A stretch of DNA of 64,000 nt, taken from Eudoraea chungangensis. Lineage in GTDB: Bacteria; Bacteroidota; Bacteroidia; Flavobacteriales; Flavobacteriaceae. The stretch is from contig NZ_JARDUB010000006.1 in assembly GCF_029360665.1 (NCBI RefSeq), positions 558,001 to 622,000 of the forward strand. The letters are read 5' to 3'. Below, piece after piece: positions 29,620 through 37,868 of this stretch. Both the position numbers and the translations under genes were made by a program. A model generated the notes under the pieces. That model saw only the letters and a list, made by a program, of their open reading frames with translations, was not told the origin of the DNA and ran no database searches. Every line of letters begins with the position of its first letter. Positions within the stretch are counted from its first letter, which is position 1.

Positions 29620-30030
29620 ATGGAAGCTTTTCAAAAAAAGATACTCGTAACAAACGAAGATCTAGACGAACTAAAACATGTAAATAATGTAAGGTACGTT
29701 CAATGGATACAGGATATTTCCAAAGAGCACTGGGATAAGCTAACTACCGCCGCCATTCAAGAAAAAGTTATTTGGGTAGTTTTAAATCACAATATCGACT
29801 ATAAAAGTGCCGCTGTTTTGGGAGATGAAATTTTGTTAAAAACCTATATAGAAAGTTCTAAAGGAGCCCTTTCGATTAGAGTTGTTGAAATGTTTAACAA
29901 TCAAACCCAGGAGCTTTTGGTCAAATCCAAGACAAAATGGTGTTTATTAAATCCCGATACCTTGAAACCCATACGAATTTCCGAGGAGATACGTTCTCTT
30001 TTTATAAACGTCACTAAGTATCCAAGTTAA
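29620..30030 (+). CDS. Acyl-CoA thioesterase, 4HBT hotdog family
   Basis: A 136-residue hotdog-fold thioesterase of the 4-hydroxybenzoyl-CoA type (FatA/YbgC-like): DLDELKHVNNVRYVQWIQDIS contains the conserved Asp-x-x-x-HVNN pattern near residues 15-25. The substrate is unknown. The ATG at 29620 follows the cyclotransferase stop by two bases; an upstream in-frame ATG at 29578 lies within that gene and is not needed. Downstream gene begins after five bases, so all three are one operon. Confidence 0.88.
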   Translation: MEAFQKKILVTNEDLDELKHVNNVRYVQWIQDISKEHWDKLTTAAIQEKVIWVVLNHNIDYKSAAVLGDEILLKTYIESSKGALSIRVVEMFNNQTQELLVKSKTKWCLLNPDTLKPIRISEEIRSLFINVTKYPS

Positions 30031-30035
30031 GTCTT

Positions 30036-31556
30036 ATGCGCAGCATTCTATTATGCTTTTTTCTAATCCTTTGCTGCATTTTTTACAATTCATGCAGAAA
30101 AGACTTTACTTATGAAAAGAGCAATGGACAGCTACTATTTTCAAAAGATACCGTTTATTTAGATACTGTATTCAGCAATATTGGAAGCAGTACTTATTCC
30201 CTAAAAGTCTACAATGATACAAACACCGACCTTGAAATACCGAATATTCGTTTGGGGGAAGGAGAAGCCAGTGGGTATCGTTTAAATGTAGATGGCGTAG
30301 CGGGCAAGGAATTTAGCAACATCCCTTTATTCGCAAAAGATAGTCTCTATATATTTATTGAAACAACATTGGATGTAAGTGATTTGGACGTAAATGAGTT
30401 CTTATATACCGACGCTATTTTATTCGACCAAGGAAGTTCTGAACAAAAGGTAGAACTAGTTACCCTGGTAAAAGATGCTCATTTTCTTTTTCCTGCCACT
30501 AATCCGGATGGAACAAAAGAAACAATAACCATAGGGGTAGATGATAAAGGAGAAGAAATTGTAGTGGAAGGTTTTATTCTAAAGGATGATCAGTTAGACT
30601 TTACTAAGGAAAAGCCCTATGTAGTTTATGGCTATGCCGGTGTGGCTGCTCAAAAGAAGCTTACTATGGAAGCGGGGGTTAGAGTTCATTTCCATAAGAA
30701 TTCGGGTATTATTGTGAGCGAGGGCGGCAGTATGGAAGTCAATGGAGCTATAAGTAGCGATTCGCTCCTATTAGAAAATGAAGTAATATTTGAAGGAGAT
30801 AGGTTAGAATCAAATTTCAGTAATACCCCTGGCCAATGGGGAGGAATTTACCTTGCCAAAGGTAGTTCTAACAATAGGATAAACCATCTCACTATAAAAA
30901 ATGCCAGCAGAGGAATTTACCTAGAAGGAAGTAGTAGTAACACAGATTCCGATCTTATCATATCCAATTCAGCAATTTATAATTGCACTCTAAATGCTCT
31001 CTGGGTACAATCGGGAAACATACAAGCTCAGAATTTAGTGCTTGGAAATGCAGGCAATGGAAGTCTTGTATGTCAAGGTGGTGGAATCTATAGATTTGTA
31101 CATTGCACCATAGCCAACTATTGGAGCAATGGTTTTAGAATAGGCGCAGCTCTTCAGCTCTCCAATAGTGGTGCGGGCATCTTTGATGACTTACAAGCCG
31201 AGTTTCTTAACTGTATAGTAGATGGTAATTCTTTCCAGGAATTGAGCTTAATAAAAAGTCCGGATAACATTTTCGATTTTAAATTCACCAACAGCCTTAT
31301 AAAATTTAGAGATTTTGAAGATCTTTCCACTGCGGATCCCTTATATGACTTTGAAAATCAAGAGTATTATCAAGACATACAACTAAACCAAGCAGCAGAT
31401 TTTCTTAACACCTCAAAAGAAGACTTTCGATTAGGTCCTAATTCTTCTGCTGTAGGAAATGCGCAATTGGAGGCCGCCTTAGAAGTTCCCTTAGACATAA
31501 TTGGGATTAGCAGAGTAGAAGACCCAGATATTGGTGCCTATCAGTCAGAATTCTAG
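30036..31556 (+). CDS. Lipoprotein with right-handed beta-helix
   Basis: A 506-residue surface lipoprotein with a lipobox ending at Cys20 (FYNSC). The N-terminal 160 residues form Ig-like strands (SIGSSTYSLKVYNDTNTD-like pattern, with LDTVFSNIGSS). From about residue 195 to 420 the chain shows parallel beta-helix rungs (VRVHFHKNSGIIV, WGGIYLAKGSSNN, NHLTIKNASRGIYLEGSSSN, IYNCTLNALWVQSGN). Many such proteins bind or cleave polysaccharides, but no catalytic residues are evident here. Last gene of the cyclotransferase operon; a hairpin at 31615-31650 follows. Confidence 0.75.
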   Translation: MRSILLCFFLILCCIFYNSCRKDFTYEKSNGQLLFSKDTVYLDTVFSNIGSSTYSLKVYNDTNTDLEIPNIRLGEGEASGYRLNVDGVAGKEFSNIPLFAKDSLYIFIETTLDVSDLDVNEFLYTDAILFDQGSSEQKVELVTLVKDAHFLFPATNPDGTKETITIGVDDKGEEIVVEGFILKDDQLDFTKEKPYVVYGYAGVAAQKKLTMEAGVRVHFHKNSGIIVSEGGSMEVNGAISSDSLLLENEVIFEGDRLESNFSNTPGQWGGIYLAKGSSNNRINHLTIKNASRGIYLEGSSSNTDSDLIISNSAIYNCTLNALWVQSGNIQAQNLVLGNAGNGSLVCQGGGIYRFVHCTIANYWSNGFRIGAALQLSNSGAGIFDDLQAEFLNCIVDGNSFQELSLIKSPDNIFDFKFTNSLIKFRDFEDLSTADPLYDFENQEYYQDIQLNQAADFLNTSKEDFRLGPNSSAVGNAQLEAALEVPLDIIGISRVEDPDIGAYQSEF

Positions 31557-31614
31557 GATTAGCAAGATTATTTACGCCTAAATTCGCGCAAAAGCATGTA
31601 TTTCAACGAATAAG

Positions 31615-31650
31615 CTATAAAACCATAAGAATTCTATGGTTTTTTTATAG
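31615..31650. repeat. Hairpin, left copy of a matched pair
   Basis: An AT-rich inverted repeat: left arm CTATAAAACCATA (31615-31627), loop of seven bases ending TTC, right arm TATGGTTTTTTTATAG (31635-31650) with three unpaired T. It lies between the beta-helix gene and the LytTR gene and may end the former's transcript. A hairpin with the same core, loop length and loop ending is at 35678-35714. Confidence 0.65.
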
Positions 31651-31696
31651 TACCTTATGAAATAGGTTTACTACTTTGTACCCAATTATCTTAGGC

Positions 31697-32428
31697 ATGG
31701 AGTACTCATACACCATTATAGATTCGGAAGCTACCTCTAAATTGCAACTACAGCATTATTTAGAGGATTATGGAGAATTTATCTGCCTCGGAGAAGCACG
31801 AGCCAGTGATGAGGGATTAAACCAAATTCTAAAACATTCCCCAGATATTGTATTCATAAACTTAAACGAGCAGGCTACCAACTATTTTGGAATGGTCAAA
31901 GAACTGTATCAGTATATAAATACCATTCCGCTAATTATTGGTGTATCTAAAGGTAAAAAATATGCTTACGATGCCATAAAGAATAATTTCTTTGATTATT
32001 GGCTTACGCCGTACAATGAATTCGACATAAGAAAAACCATCCTCAAGCTCAAAAAATTATTTCCAAAAGAGGAAGTGAGTAAAACTATTTGTTTAAAATC
32101 TTATAAAGACTTTCAATACTTAGATGCCAAAGAAGTTTTGTATTTACAGGCAGACAATAACGCTACAGATTTCATTATGAAGGACGGCAGTAGAATTAGT
32201 GCCTTCAAAACTTTAAAGCATTTTGAAAATCAATTACCTGATAATTTTATTAGAGTGCACCAAAGTTACATTCTTAACACCGATTTTGTTTCAAGAATTA
32301 ATTACGGGAAGTCTATCTGTGCTCTTAAAGAAAGTAAAATACAGCTCCCATTCTCTAAATCGTATAGAGAAAATGTGGATGGGCTAAAACAAATACTTTC
32401 AAAAAATGCCATTTCCCCTCTGAATTAG
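31697..32428 (+). CDS. LytTR-family regulator with degenerate receiver
   Basis: A 243-residue regulator: an N-terminal CheY-like domain (about 1-120) and a C-terminal LytTR DNA-binding domain (about 135-235; VLYLQADNNATDFIMKDG, FIRVHQSYILNTDFV). The receiver is unusual: the phosphoacceptor Asp is replaced by Asn55 (IVFINLNEQ), and the acidic pocket is reduced to one Asp (IIDSEAT). It therefore probably does not work by Asp phosphorylation. An in-frame TTG at 31676 would add seven residues; ATG 31697 fits the first strand. It precedes the small peptide gene and kinase on the same strand. Confidence 0.88.
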   Translation: MEYSYTIIDSEATSKLQLQHYLEDYGEFICLGEARASDEGLNQILKHSPDIVFINLNEQATNYFGMVKELYQYINTIPLIIGVSKGKKYAYDAIKNNFFDYWLTPYNEFDIRKTILKLKKLFPKEEVSKTICLKSYKDFQYLDAKEVLYLQADNNATDFIMKDGSRISAFKTLKHFENQLPDNFIRVHQSYILNTDFVSRINYGKSICALKESKIQLPFSKSYRENVDGLKQILSKNAISPLN

Positions 32429-32503
32429 TCAGATTCTCTCAGAAAAGGCACCAATACTCATAGATTCGGCCATTTCACTAAAACAACCCTAAAATTCTCG
32501 ATG

Positions 32504-32526
32504 AAACTACTTATAACCAGTAGTTT
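32504..32526. promoter_or_regulatory. Inverted repeat upstream of the small peptide gene
   Basis: Perfect arms AAACTACT (32504-32511) and AGTAGTTT (32519-32526) with a 7-base spacer, 45 bases before the peptide ATG. No T tract follows, so it looks more like an operator than a terminator. One of the regulators encoded on either side could bind it; that is inference. Confidence 0.45.
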
Positions 32527-32570
32527 AGAAAAATAAAACAACTTCTAATCCAACCTAAAATCTAAATAAA

Positions 32571-32717
32571 ATGAAGAAAGTATTAAGTATTTTGTCCGTG
32601 TTTGTATTATGTATTGGCATGTATTCTTGTGAAGTAGATAGCGCTGAAGATCAAGCTCTATATGAGAAAGCTACCGATGGAGATGAAAATCAGACAGTAA
32701 GAAGAACTCGAGGATAA
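32571..32717 (+). CDS. 48-residue lipoprotein-like secreted peptide
   Basis: A short reading frame of 48 codons from ATG 32571 to TAA 32717. The N-terminus is a signal peptide (MKKVLSILSVFVLCIGMY) with a lipobox ending at Cys20 (MYSC), leaving a 29-residue acidic stretch (EVDSAEDQALYEKATDGDE) and a basic end (TVRRTRG). A good terminator follows within 120 bases, so it is expressed as its own small transcript. It sits between the LytTR gene and the TPR kinase gene. Short peptides of this build near sensor kinases are familiar in flavobacteria but, to my knowledge, not characterised. A signalling role is a hypothesis. Confidence 0.7.
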   Translation: MKKVLSILSVFVLCIGMYSCEVDSAEDQALYEKATDGDENQTVRRTRG

Positions 32718-32800
32718 GTTCCGAAAACCCCTCACACCACCACACTTTATTTGTACCGGTCTAGGTAAGTGTTATGATGCTGTGAAATAAATAAAAATAG

Positions 32801-32834
32801 AATGCCCTAAATATAATATTTAGGGCATTTTTAA
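32801..32834 (+). terminator. Rho-independent terminator after the small peptide gene
   Basis: A long stem AATGCCCTAAAT (from 32801) paired with ATTTAGGGCATT (to 32829), with a small AT loop and a T run at 32828-32832. It separates the peptide gene from the kinase gene downstream, so the kinase needs its own promoter or read-through. Confidence 0.85.
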
Positions 32835-32876
32835 TTACTTTGCTTTACAACCTAAGCCACCATATTGTTGTCCTCT

Positions 32877-34913
32877 ATGTTTAAACAAATCTTGTTTCCA
32901 ATCTATTTATTCTTCATAATTCTAGCTTGTCAGGATCAAAATGACTTCAGAGCAAATAACACCAATATATCTTTAGGAGATAGTATATCCCTTAATCTTA
33001 GTAAACTAAAAAGTAACACAGAAACTACCGCATCTAAAGATTCTATATTTAATAGGTTAGAACAAGCCATTTCTAAAATAAAGATAGATTCTACGCGATT
33101 AGAAAAGCTGACTGACTTATCTCTTCTTACCCTAGAGCTGGGTGATTCCCTTAGGTTTAAGAAGTTCAATAAACAGGCCATTGCTTTAAGTCTAGAATTA
33201 AGAGATTCTATTGCTTCAGCAGGACTCTATTGGGATTTAGGTAACTTTTACGACGCTAATTTCAAAAAGGATAGTGCTTACTATGCCTTCGTTAAGGCGC
33301 AAAAAGTATATAACAACTTAAACAGGACTTATGAGACTAGTTTAATGTATTACAATATGGCTGTTATTCAGAAAGACATTAAAGACTTTACAGGTAGTGA
33401 AATCAATGTCATAAAAGCCATTGAGGGTTTTATTCCTTTAGAAGATAACATCCATTTGTTTACAAGCTACAACCTTCTTGGAACTATTGCAAAAAGTCTA
33501 AAACAGTTCAACTTAGCACAAGATCATTTTAAAACTGCGCAGATCTATTTAAACAAAACCAGTTCTTCGCCCCTAAAAGAACAATCCCAAAGCGCTCTTA
33601 ACAATAATATTGGAAACGCCTTCAAAGAGGAAGGCGATTTTGAGAAAAGTATCATTTATTTTGAAAAAGTTCTCGAATCGGATAGCCTTTTAATCAAATC
33701 TCCTGAAAGCTATGCCCGGACACTAGACAATCTAACCTTCAGTAGATTTATGTCCGGTAATAGGAAAGAAATAGAATATGGCTATTTAAAAGCCTTGCAT
33801 ATTCAGGATTCCTTGTTTTTTTTAGAAGGAGCAGCTATAACAAACTTTCATTTAGCGGAGTATTATTTGAGCCAATCCGATTCAACAAAAGCCAAATCGT
33901 ACGCCGTCGAATCCCTTAGATTATCCAATTTAAGTAGCGCGCCTAATCAGACACTAGCCACATTAAGGCTTTTATCATTAATAGAGCCCAGGAATGCTTC
34001 AACATTTTTAAGCAGACATTTAGAGTTAAACGACAGTTTAACTGAATTAGAAAGAAAAACCCGGGATAAATTTACCCGAATTCGTTTTGAGACAGACTCC
34101 TTTATAAAAGAGAATATAGTTCTAACCAAGCAAAAACAGTTATGGGTTGGAATATCAATTGGTTTATTTTTAATGGCTCTTGCGATATATACCATAATTT
34201 ATCAGAGATCTAAAAATCGAAAACTCATCTTTTTAAAACAACAACAGGAGTCTAACCAGGAAGTATTTAATCTTATGCTTTCTCAAACACAAAAAATTGA
34301 AGAGAGTAAACAAACCATTCAGCGGCGGATTTCAGAAGAATTGCATGATGGGGTTTTAGGCCAGATGAACGGAATTAGAATGGTTTTACTAGGGTTGAAT
34401 AAGAAAAACGACCTTAAGGCGGTTAATCTCCGAGAAGATGCTATTGTTAAATTACAAGCTCTTCAAGAGGAACTCCGAACAATATCACATGAACTAAATA
34501 GTGCTTCCCACCAAAAATTTAATAATTTTAGTACCTCTGTAGATAGCCTTTTACAAGATACTTGCATGCCGGTAGGTCTTGAGTATAAGTTTGCATACGA
34601 TAAAAGCTTAGACCTGGATAATCTAAGTGGAGATATTAAGATAAATTTATATAGAATAATACAAGAATTACTTCATAATACCGTAAAATATGCCTCGGCG
34701 AGTGAGGTCTTAGTAAAAATAGAAGGCGATACTGACCAATTGCGGATTACGTTTGTAGACAACGGTGTCGGTTTCGATCCAAAAAAGAGAAAAAACGGTA
34801 TTGGTTATAAAAATATTGGGTCGCGTATTAAAAGGTTAAAAGGAAGTTTGCAGATCTCTAGCGCCCCGAACGAAGGAGCGGAAATTATTATTTTAATTCC
34901 AAATAATTATTGA
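32877..34913 (+). CDS. TPR-type sensor histidine kinase, lipoprotein-like N-terminus
   Basis: A 678-residue kinase. The N-terminus has a signal peptide with lipobox (FFIILAC). Residues about 60-400 are TPR-like helical repeats (SAGLYWDLGNFYDANFKKDS, NNNIGNAFKEEGDFEKSIIYF) that would face the periplasm, followed by a transmembrane helix (about 423-442), a coiled coil and a HisKA_3 dimerisation helix with His490 in SEELHDGVLGQMNG. The HATPase domain has an N box (LLHNTVKYA) and VDNGVGFD plus GIGYKNIGSRI. ATG 32877 begins the signal peptide; an in-frame TTG at 32865 is less likely. It is 42 bases from its likely partner regulator. Confidence 0.9.
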   Translation: MFKQILFPIYLFFIILACQDQNDFRANNTNISLGDSISLNLSKLKSNTETTASKDSIFNRLEQAISKIKIDSTRLEKLTDLSLLTLELGDSLRFKKFNKQAIALSLELRDSIASAGLYWDLGNFYDANFKKDSAYYAFVKAQKVYNNLNRTYETSLMYYNMAVIQKDIKDFTGSEINVIKAIEGFIPLEDNIHLFTSYNLLGTIAKSLKQFNLAQDHFKTAQIYLNKTSSSPLKEQSQSALNNNIGNAFKEEGDFEKSIIYFEKVLESDSLLIKSPESYARTLDNLTFSRFMSGNRKEIEYGYLKALHIQDSLFFLEGAAITNFHLAEYYLSQSDSTKAKSYAVESLRLSNLSSAPNQTLATLRLLSLIEPRNASTFLSRHLELNDSLTELERKTRDKFTRIRFETDSFIKENIVLTKQKQLWVGISIGLFLMALAIYTIIYQRSKNRKLIFLKQQQESNQEVFNLMLSQTQKIEESKQTIQRRISEELHDGVLGQMNGIRMVLLGLNKKNDLKAVNLREDAIVKLQALQEELRTISHELNSASHQKFNNFSTSVDSLLQDTCMPVGLEYKFAYDKSLDLDNLSGDIKINLYRIIQELLHNTVKYASASEVLVKIEGDTDQLRITFVDNGVGFDPKKRKNGIGYKNIGSRIKRLKGSLQISSAPNEGAEIIILIPNNY

Positions 34914-34954
34914 TTAAAATTAAGGGGCGCAATAAAAATTTGAGAATATAATTT

Positions 34955-35629
34955 ATGGATGTTATAACAGTATTAGCGGTAGATGATCATGAAATGACCA
35001 CCTTGGGTTATAAGTTCATCCTTGAAGATATAGATTTTAAAGATTATAAGGTAAAAGTAGAAACGGCTAAAACCTATGTAGAGGCTATTGAAAAAATTAA
35101 TAATTCAATTAAACGCGCAAAAGGGTATGATGTTTTACTTCTTGACATCCAATTAAGCAATGGAAATGAAGAGAATTCAGCTAATGGAGAAGACTTAGGT
35201 ATCTATGCAAGAAAACATATACCTACAACCAAAATAGTCTTTATGTCTTCTTTTAGTGATAATTATAGAATTAATAGCATTCTTTCAACCGTAGACCCCG
35301 AGGGTTATATGGTTAAAACGGAAATCGATAAAAAGTCCTTGGAAATTATGATCCCCATTGTATTGCATAACCCACCATTCTATTCACAAAAGGCTTTAGC
35401 GGCAATTAGAAAGAAAATGGCTAATGATGATATAGTTCTGGATGAAAATGACAAAAAAATTCTTTATCATTTATCCAGGGGTATTAAAACAAAGGATATG
35501 GTAAATTACGTTTCCTTATCTCTTCCAAGTATAGAAAACAGAAAACGCCATCTTAAGTCTTTATTTGGTGTTGAAAAACAAACAGACCAAGCCCTAATTA
35601 TTGAATCACAAAAGAGAGGGTTTTTATAA
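34955..35629 (+). CDS. NarL/FixJ-type response regulator
   Basis: A 224-residue regulator. The receiver has the acidic pair VDDHE (Asp10, Asp11), phosphoacceptor Asp64 (VLLLDIQL) with an unusually long loop after it (about residues 67-80), and switch Ser in FMSSFSD. The C-terminal part (about 155-224) is a LuxR/GerE-like helix-turn-helix (KKILYHLSRGIKTKDMVNY, then a recognition helix with SIENRKRHLKSLFGV). It follows the HisKA_3 kinase, its usual partner class, on the same strand. A perfect hairpin lies downstream. Confidence 0.9.
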   Translation: MDVITVLAVDDHEMTTLGYKFILEDIDFKDYKVKVETAKTYVEAIEKINNSIKRAKGYDVLLLDIQLSNGNEENSANGEDLGIYARKHIPTTKIVFMSSFSDNYRINSILSTVDPEGYMVKTEIDKKSLEIMIPIVLHNPPFYSQKALAAIRKKMANDDIVLDENDKKILYHLSRGIKTKDMVNYVSLSLPSIENRKRHLKSLFGVEKQTDQALIIESQKRGFL

Positions 35630-35677
35630 TTCAGATCGCTAAACACCTTAATAAAACTGTTTCAGTAAATTTGATTT

Positions 35678-35714
35678 TATATAAAAACCATATTTATTCT
35701 ATGGTTTTTATATA
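35678..35714. repeat. Hairpin, right copy of a matched pair
   Basis: A perfect 15-bp inverted repeat: TATATAAAAACCATA (35678-35692), a 7-base loop, TATGGTTTTTATATA (35700-35714). It lies 49 bases past the response regulator stop and shares core (AACCATA-N7-TATGGTT) with the hairpin at 31615-31650. It may act as a terminator although no T tract follows the stem. Confidence 0.75.
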
Positions 35715-35772
35715 ACTGACTGTGATTATTAAAATTTACTTTTGATTTAAATCAATTTAGATTTAGTAATCT

Positions 35773-36432
35773 ATGCAAAACCCCCTTCAGAAATTCGGTG
35801 ATCATTTTCATCTTAAAATTGGACAAAATCCCGACATACAGGGGTTACAGGATTTTAAGAATAGACTGGAAAAGGACTACTTTTCTGAGGTAGTTGTACG
35901 AACAATTCCAATAAATGCCAACAGTACAAATCTTATTATAGAATTAGATTGCAATTTTAGTCTTGTTGAAATATTATCGCATCTACAGAAAGGCAACTGG
36001 GGCGCAACTTCTGGCGTAAGAAGCACATCTCCTTTAATCAATGCTTTAGATTCCCTACGAAAAATTAACAGCAAAATTATTGATATAGAGGAATTCTCGC
36101 TCTACTTAAAAGATTCTTCTATAATCATCAAGAATATTTATAAAAATAGTATTCAAGAACAGCTGAATGCAATACTGGGTTTTACCGCATTACACTATGT
36201 ACATTTTACAAAAAAAATGACTGAAACTCCTTTTGAAATTTATGTTCCTGTATTTGGAGAAGACATATTCGAAAAAAACACGCAAATAAGAAACATAAAA
36301 AGAAATAATAACCACCAGCGAGATTATTTTAAATTCTGGGGTCTTTATTTTGAGTCTGAAGAAGACGCTCTTATCTATAATCTAAAGGATAAAAGCTTTA
36401 TTCCGGGAGACTTACTTATGTTAAACGATTAA
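35773..36432 (+). CDS. Protein of unknown function
   Basis: A 219-residue soluble protein; I do not recognise the family. It has no signal peptide or membrane helix. The N-terminal part is alternating alpha/beta (LKIGQNPDIQGLQDFKNRLE, TNLIIELDCNFSLVEILSHL), and the C-terminal part has a Phe/Tyr-rich strand region (PFEIYVPVFGEDIF, FKFWGLYFESEEDALIY). It follows the two-component genes on the same strand after the hairpin and may be an accessory or target gene of that module; this is only positional. Confidence 0.6.
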   Translation: MQNPLQKFGDHFHLKIGQNPDIQGLQDFKNRLEKDYFSEVVVRTIPINANSTNLIIELDCNFSLVEILSHLQKGNWGATSGVRSTSPLINALDSLRKINSKIIDIEEFSLYLKDSSIIIKNIYKNSIQEQLNAILGFTALHYVHFTKKMTETPFEIYVPVFGEDIFEKNTQIRNIKRNNNHQRDYFKFWGLYFESEEDALIYNLKDKSFIPGDLLMLND

Positions 36433-36478
36433 TAAAGTATTTAAAAGGTAATCTTCCCCTTGTAATTTAACCTCAACG

Positions 36479-37756
36479 TTAGTTAGCACTAAACAAAGGT
36501 CGATGTTCCATCAAAGCATTGACCTCTTTTTTTACCTTAACTATTTCTTGATCATTCTCCGGCTGGGACAATACCCTGTCTACCAGATCAACAATTAAGG
36601 ACATATCCTCTTCCTTAAGTCCTCTTGTAGTAATAGCCGCAGTACCAAATCTGATTCCTGAGGTAACAAAGGGGGATTTATCGTCAAAAGGAACCATATT
36701 TTTATTTGCAGTAATATCTGCATTCACGAGGATAGTCTCTGCATCTTTTCCGGTTATATTCTTGTTTCGAAGATCAATCAACATCATATGGTTGTCTGTC
36801 CCGCCTGAAATTATTTTATAACCTTTAGCTACAAAGGCTGCCGCCATTGCTGCCGCATTTTTTTTCACCTGAAGCATGTAATGGAGAAATTCATCTGTTA
36901 AAGCTTCCCCAAAAGCGATTGCTTTTGCTGCAATTATATGCTCTAATGGCCCGCCTTGATTCCCCGGGAATACAGCCAAATTTAGTAAAGCAGACATTTT
37001 ACGCAGATTTCCATTTTTAAGCCTAATGTTAAATGGGTTCTCAAAGTCTTGTCCCATTAGTATTAAGCCCCCTCTTGGTCCTCTTAAGGTTTTATGTGTG
37101 GTCGTAGTAACAAAATGACAATGTGGAATAGGGTCGTTAAGAATACCTTTAGCGATTAGACCGGCGGGATGTGCTATATCGGCTAATAAAAGGGCTCCCA
37201 CCTTATCCGCAATACTTCTGAACCTCTCAAAGTCCATATCTCTGGAATATGCAGAGGCACCAGCAATAATTAATTTTGGCTTTTCTGCAAGTGCAATTTC
37301 TTCAATTTTATCGTAGTTTAAGGTTCCAGTCTCTTCTTCTACACCATAAAAAACTGGCCTGTAGAGTTTCCCTGAGAAGTTTACAGGGCTACCATGAGTA
37401 AGATGCCCTCCATGGGAGAGGTCAAAACCTAAAATGGTATCTCCAGGTTGCAGACAAGCCTGAAACACTGCAGCATTTGCCTGAGAACCCGAATGAGGCT
37501 GTACGTTGGCATAGACAGCTCCAAATAACTCTTTAGCCCTGTCAATGGCCAATTGCTCTACTTGGTCAACAATTTCGCAGCCACCGTAATATCTCTTTCC
37601 AGGATATCCTTCTGCATATTTATTGGTTAATACGGAACCAGCTGCTTCCATAACCTCCGGGCTTGTAAAATTCTCCGAAGCAATAAGCTCTATACCGCTT
37701 AATTGACGGTGTTTTTCAGCCTCGATTAGATCAAATATTTCGTAATCACGTTCCAT
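36479..37756 (-). CDS. glyA: Serine hydroxymethyltransferase
   Basis: PLP-dependent enzyme of 425 residues that interconverts serine and glycine with tetrahydrofolate, supplying one-carbon units. The marks are [39 protein letters not shown], the PLP Lys in [15 protein letters not shown] (about residue 226) and [14 protein letters not shown]. The length is normal. Single gene diverging from fahA; the promoter region between them is 112 bases. Confidence 0.98.
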   Translation of the reverse strand: MERDYEIFDLIEAEKHRQLSGIELIASENFTSPEVMEAAGSVLTNKYAEGYPGKRYYGGCEIVDQVEQLAIDRAKELFGAVYANVQPHSGSQANAAVFQACLQPGDTILGFDLSHGGHLTHGSPVNFSGKLYRPVFYGVEEETGTLNYDKIEEIALAEKPKLIIAGASAYSRDMDFERFRSIADKVGALLLADIAHPAGLIAKGILNDPIPHCHFVTTTTHKTLRGPRGGLILMGQDFENPFNIRLKNGNLRKMSALLNLAVFPGNQGGPLEHIIAAKAIAFGEALTDEFLHYMLQVKKNAAAMAAAFVAKGYKIISGGTDNHMMLIDLRNKNITGKDAETILVNADITANKNMVPFDDKSPFVTSGIRFGTAAITTRGLKEEDMSLIVDLVDRVLSQPENDQEIVKVKKEVNALMEHRPLFSAN

Positions 37757-37823
37757 AAAAATTGTCTTCTGTTAAATGAGCGGTAAAAATACAAATTGAG
37801 AAACTTTAATAAGAAGAAAATAA

Positions 37824-37831
37824 TATATTTG
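37824..37831 (+). promoter_or_regulatory. Probable -7 box upstream of fahA
   Basis: TATATTTG matches the Bacteroidetes -7 consensus TAnnTTTG and lies 38 bases before the fahA ATG. A TTG at 37796-37798 is 25 bases upstream, slightly farther than usual for the -33 element. Confidence 0.4.
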
Positions 37832-37868
37832 ATAAGGATTTTATTAAATATCAATTAACAATTGAATT

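Noticed and set aside
31676-31697. TTG start for the LytTR gene
   Set aside because: The seven added residues are not part of the receiver fold and an ATG follows at 31697.
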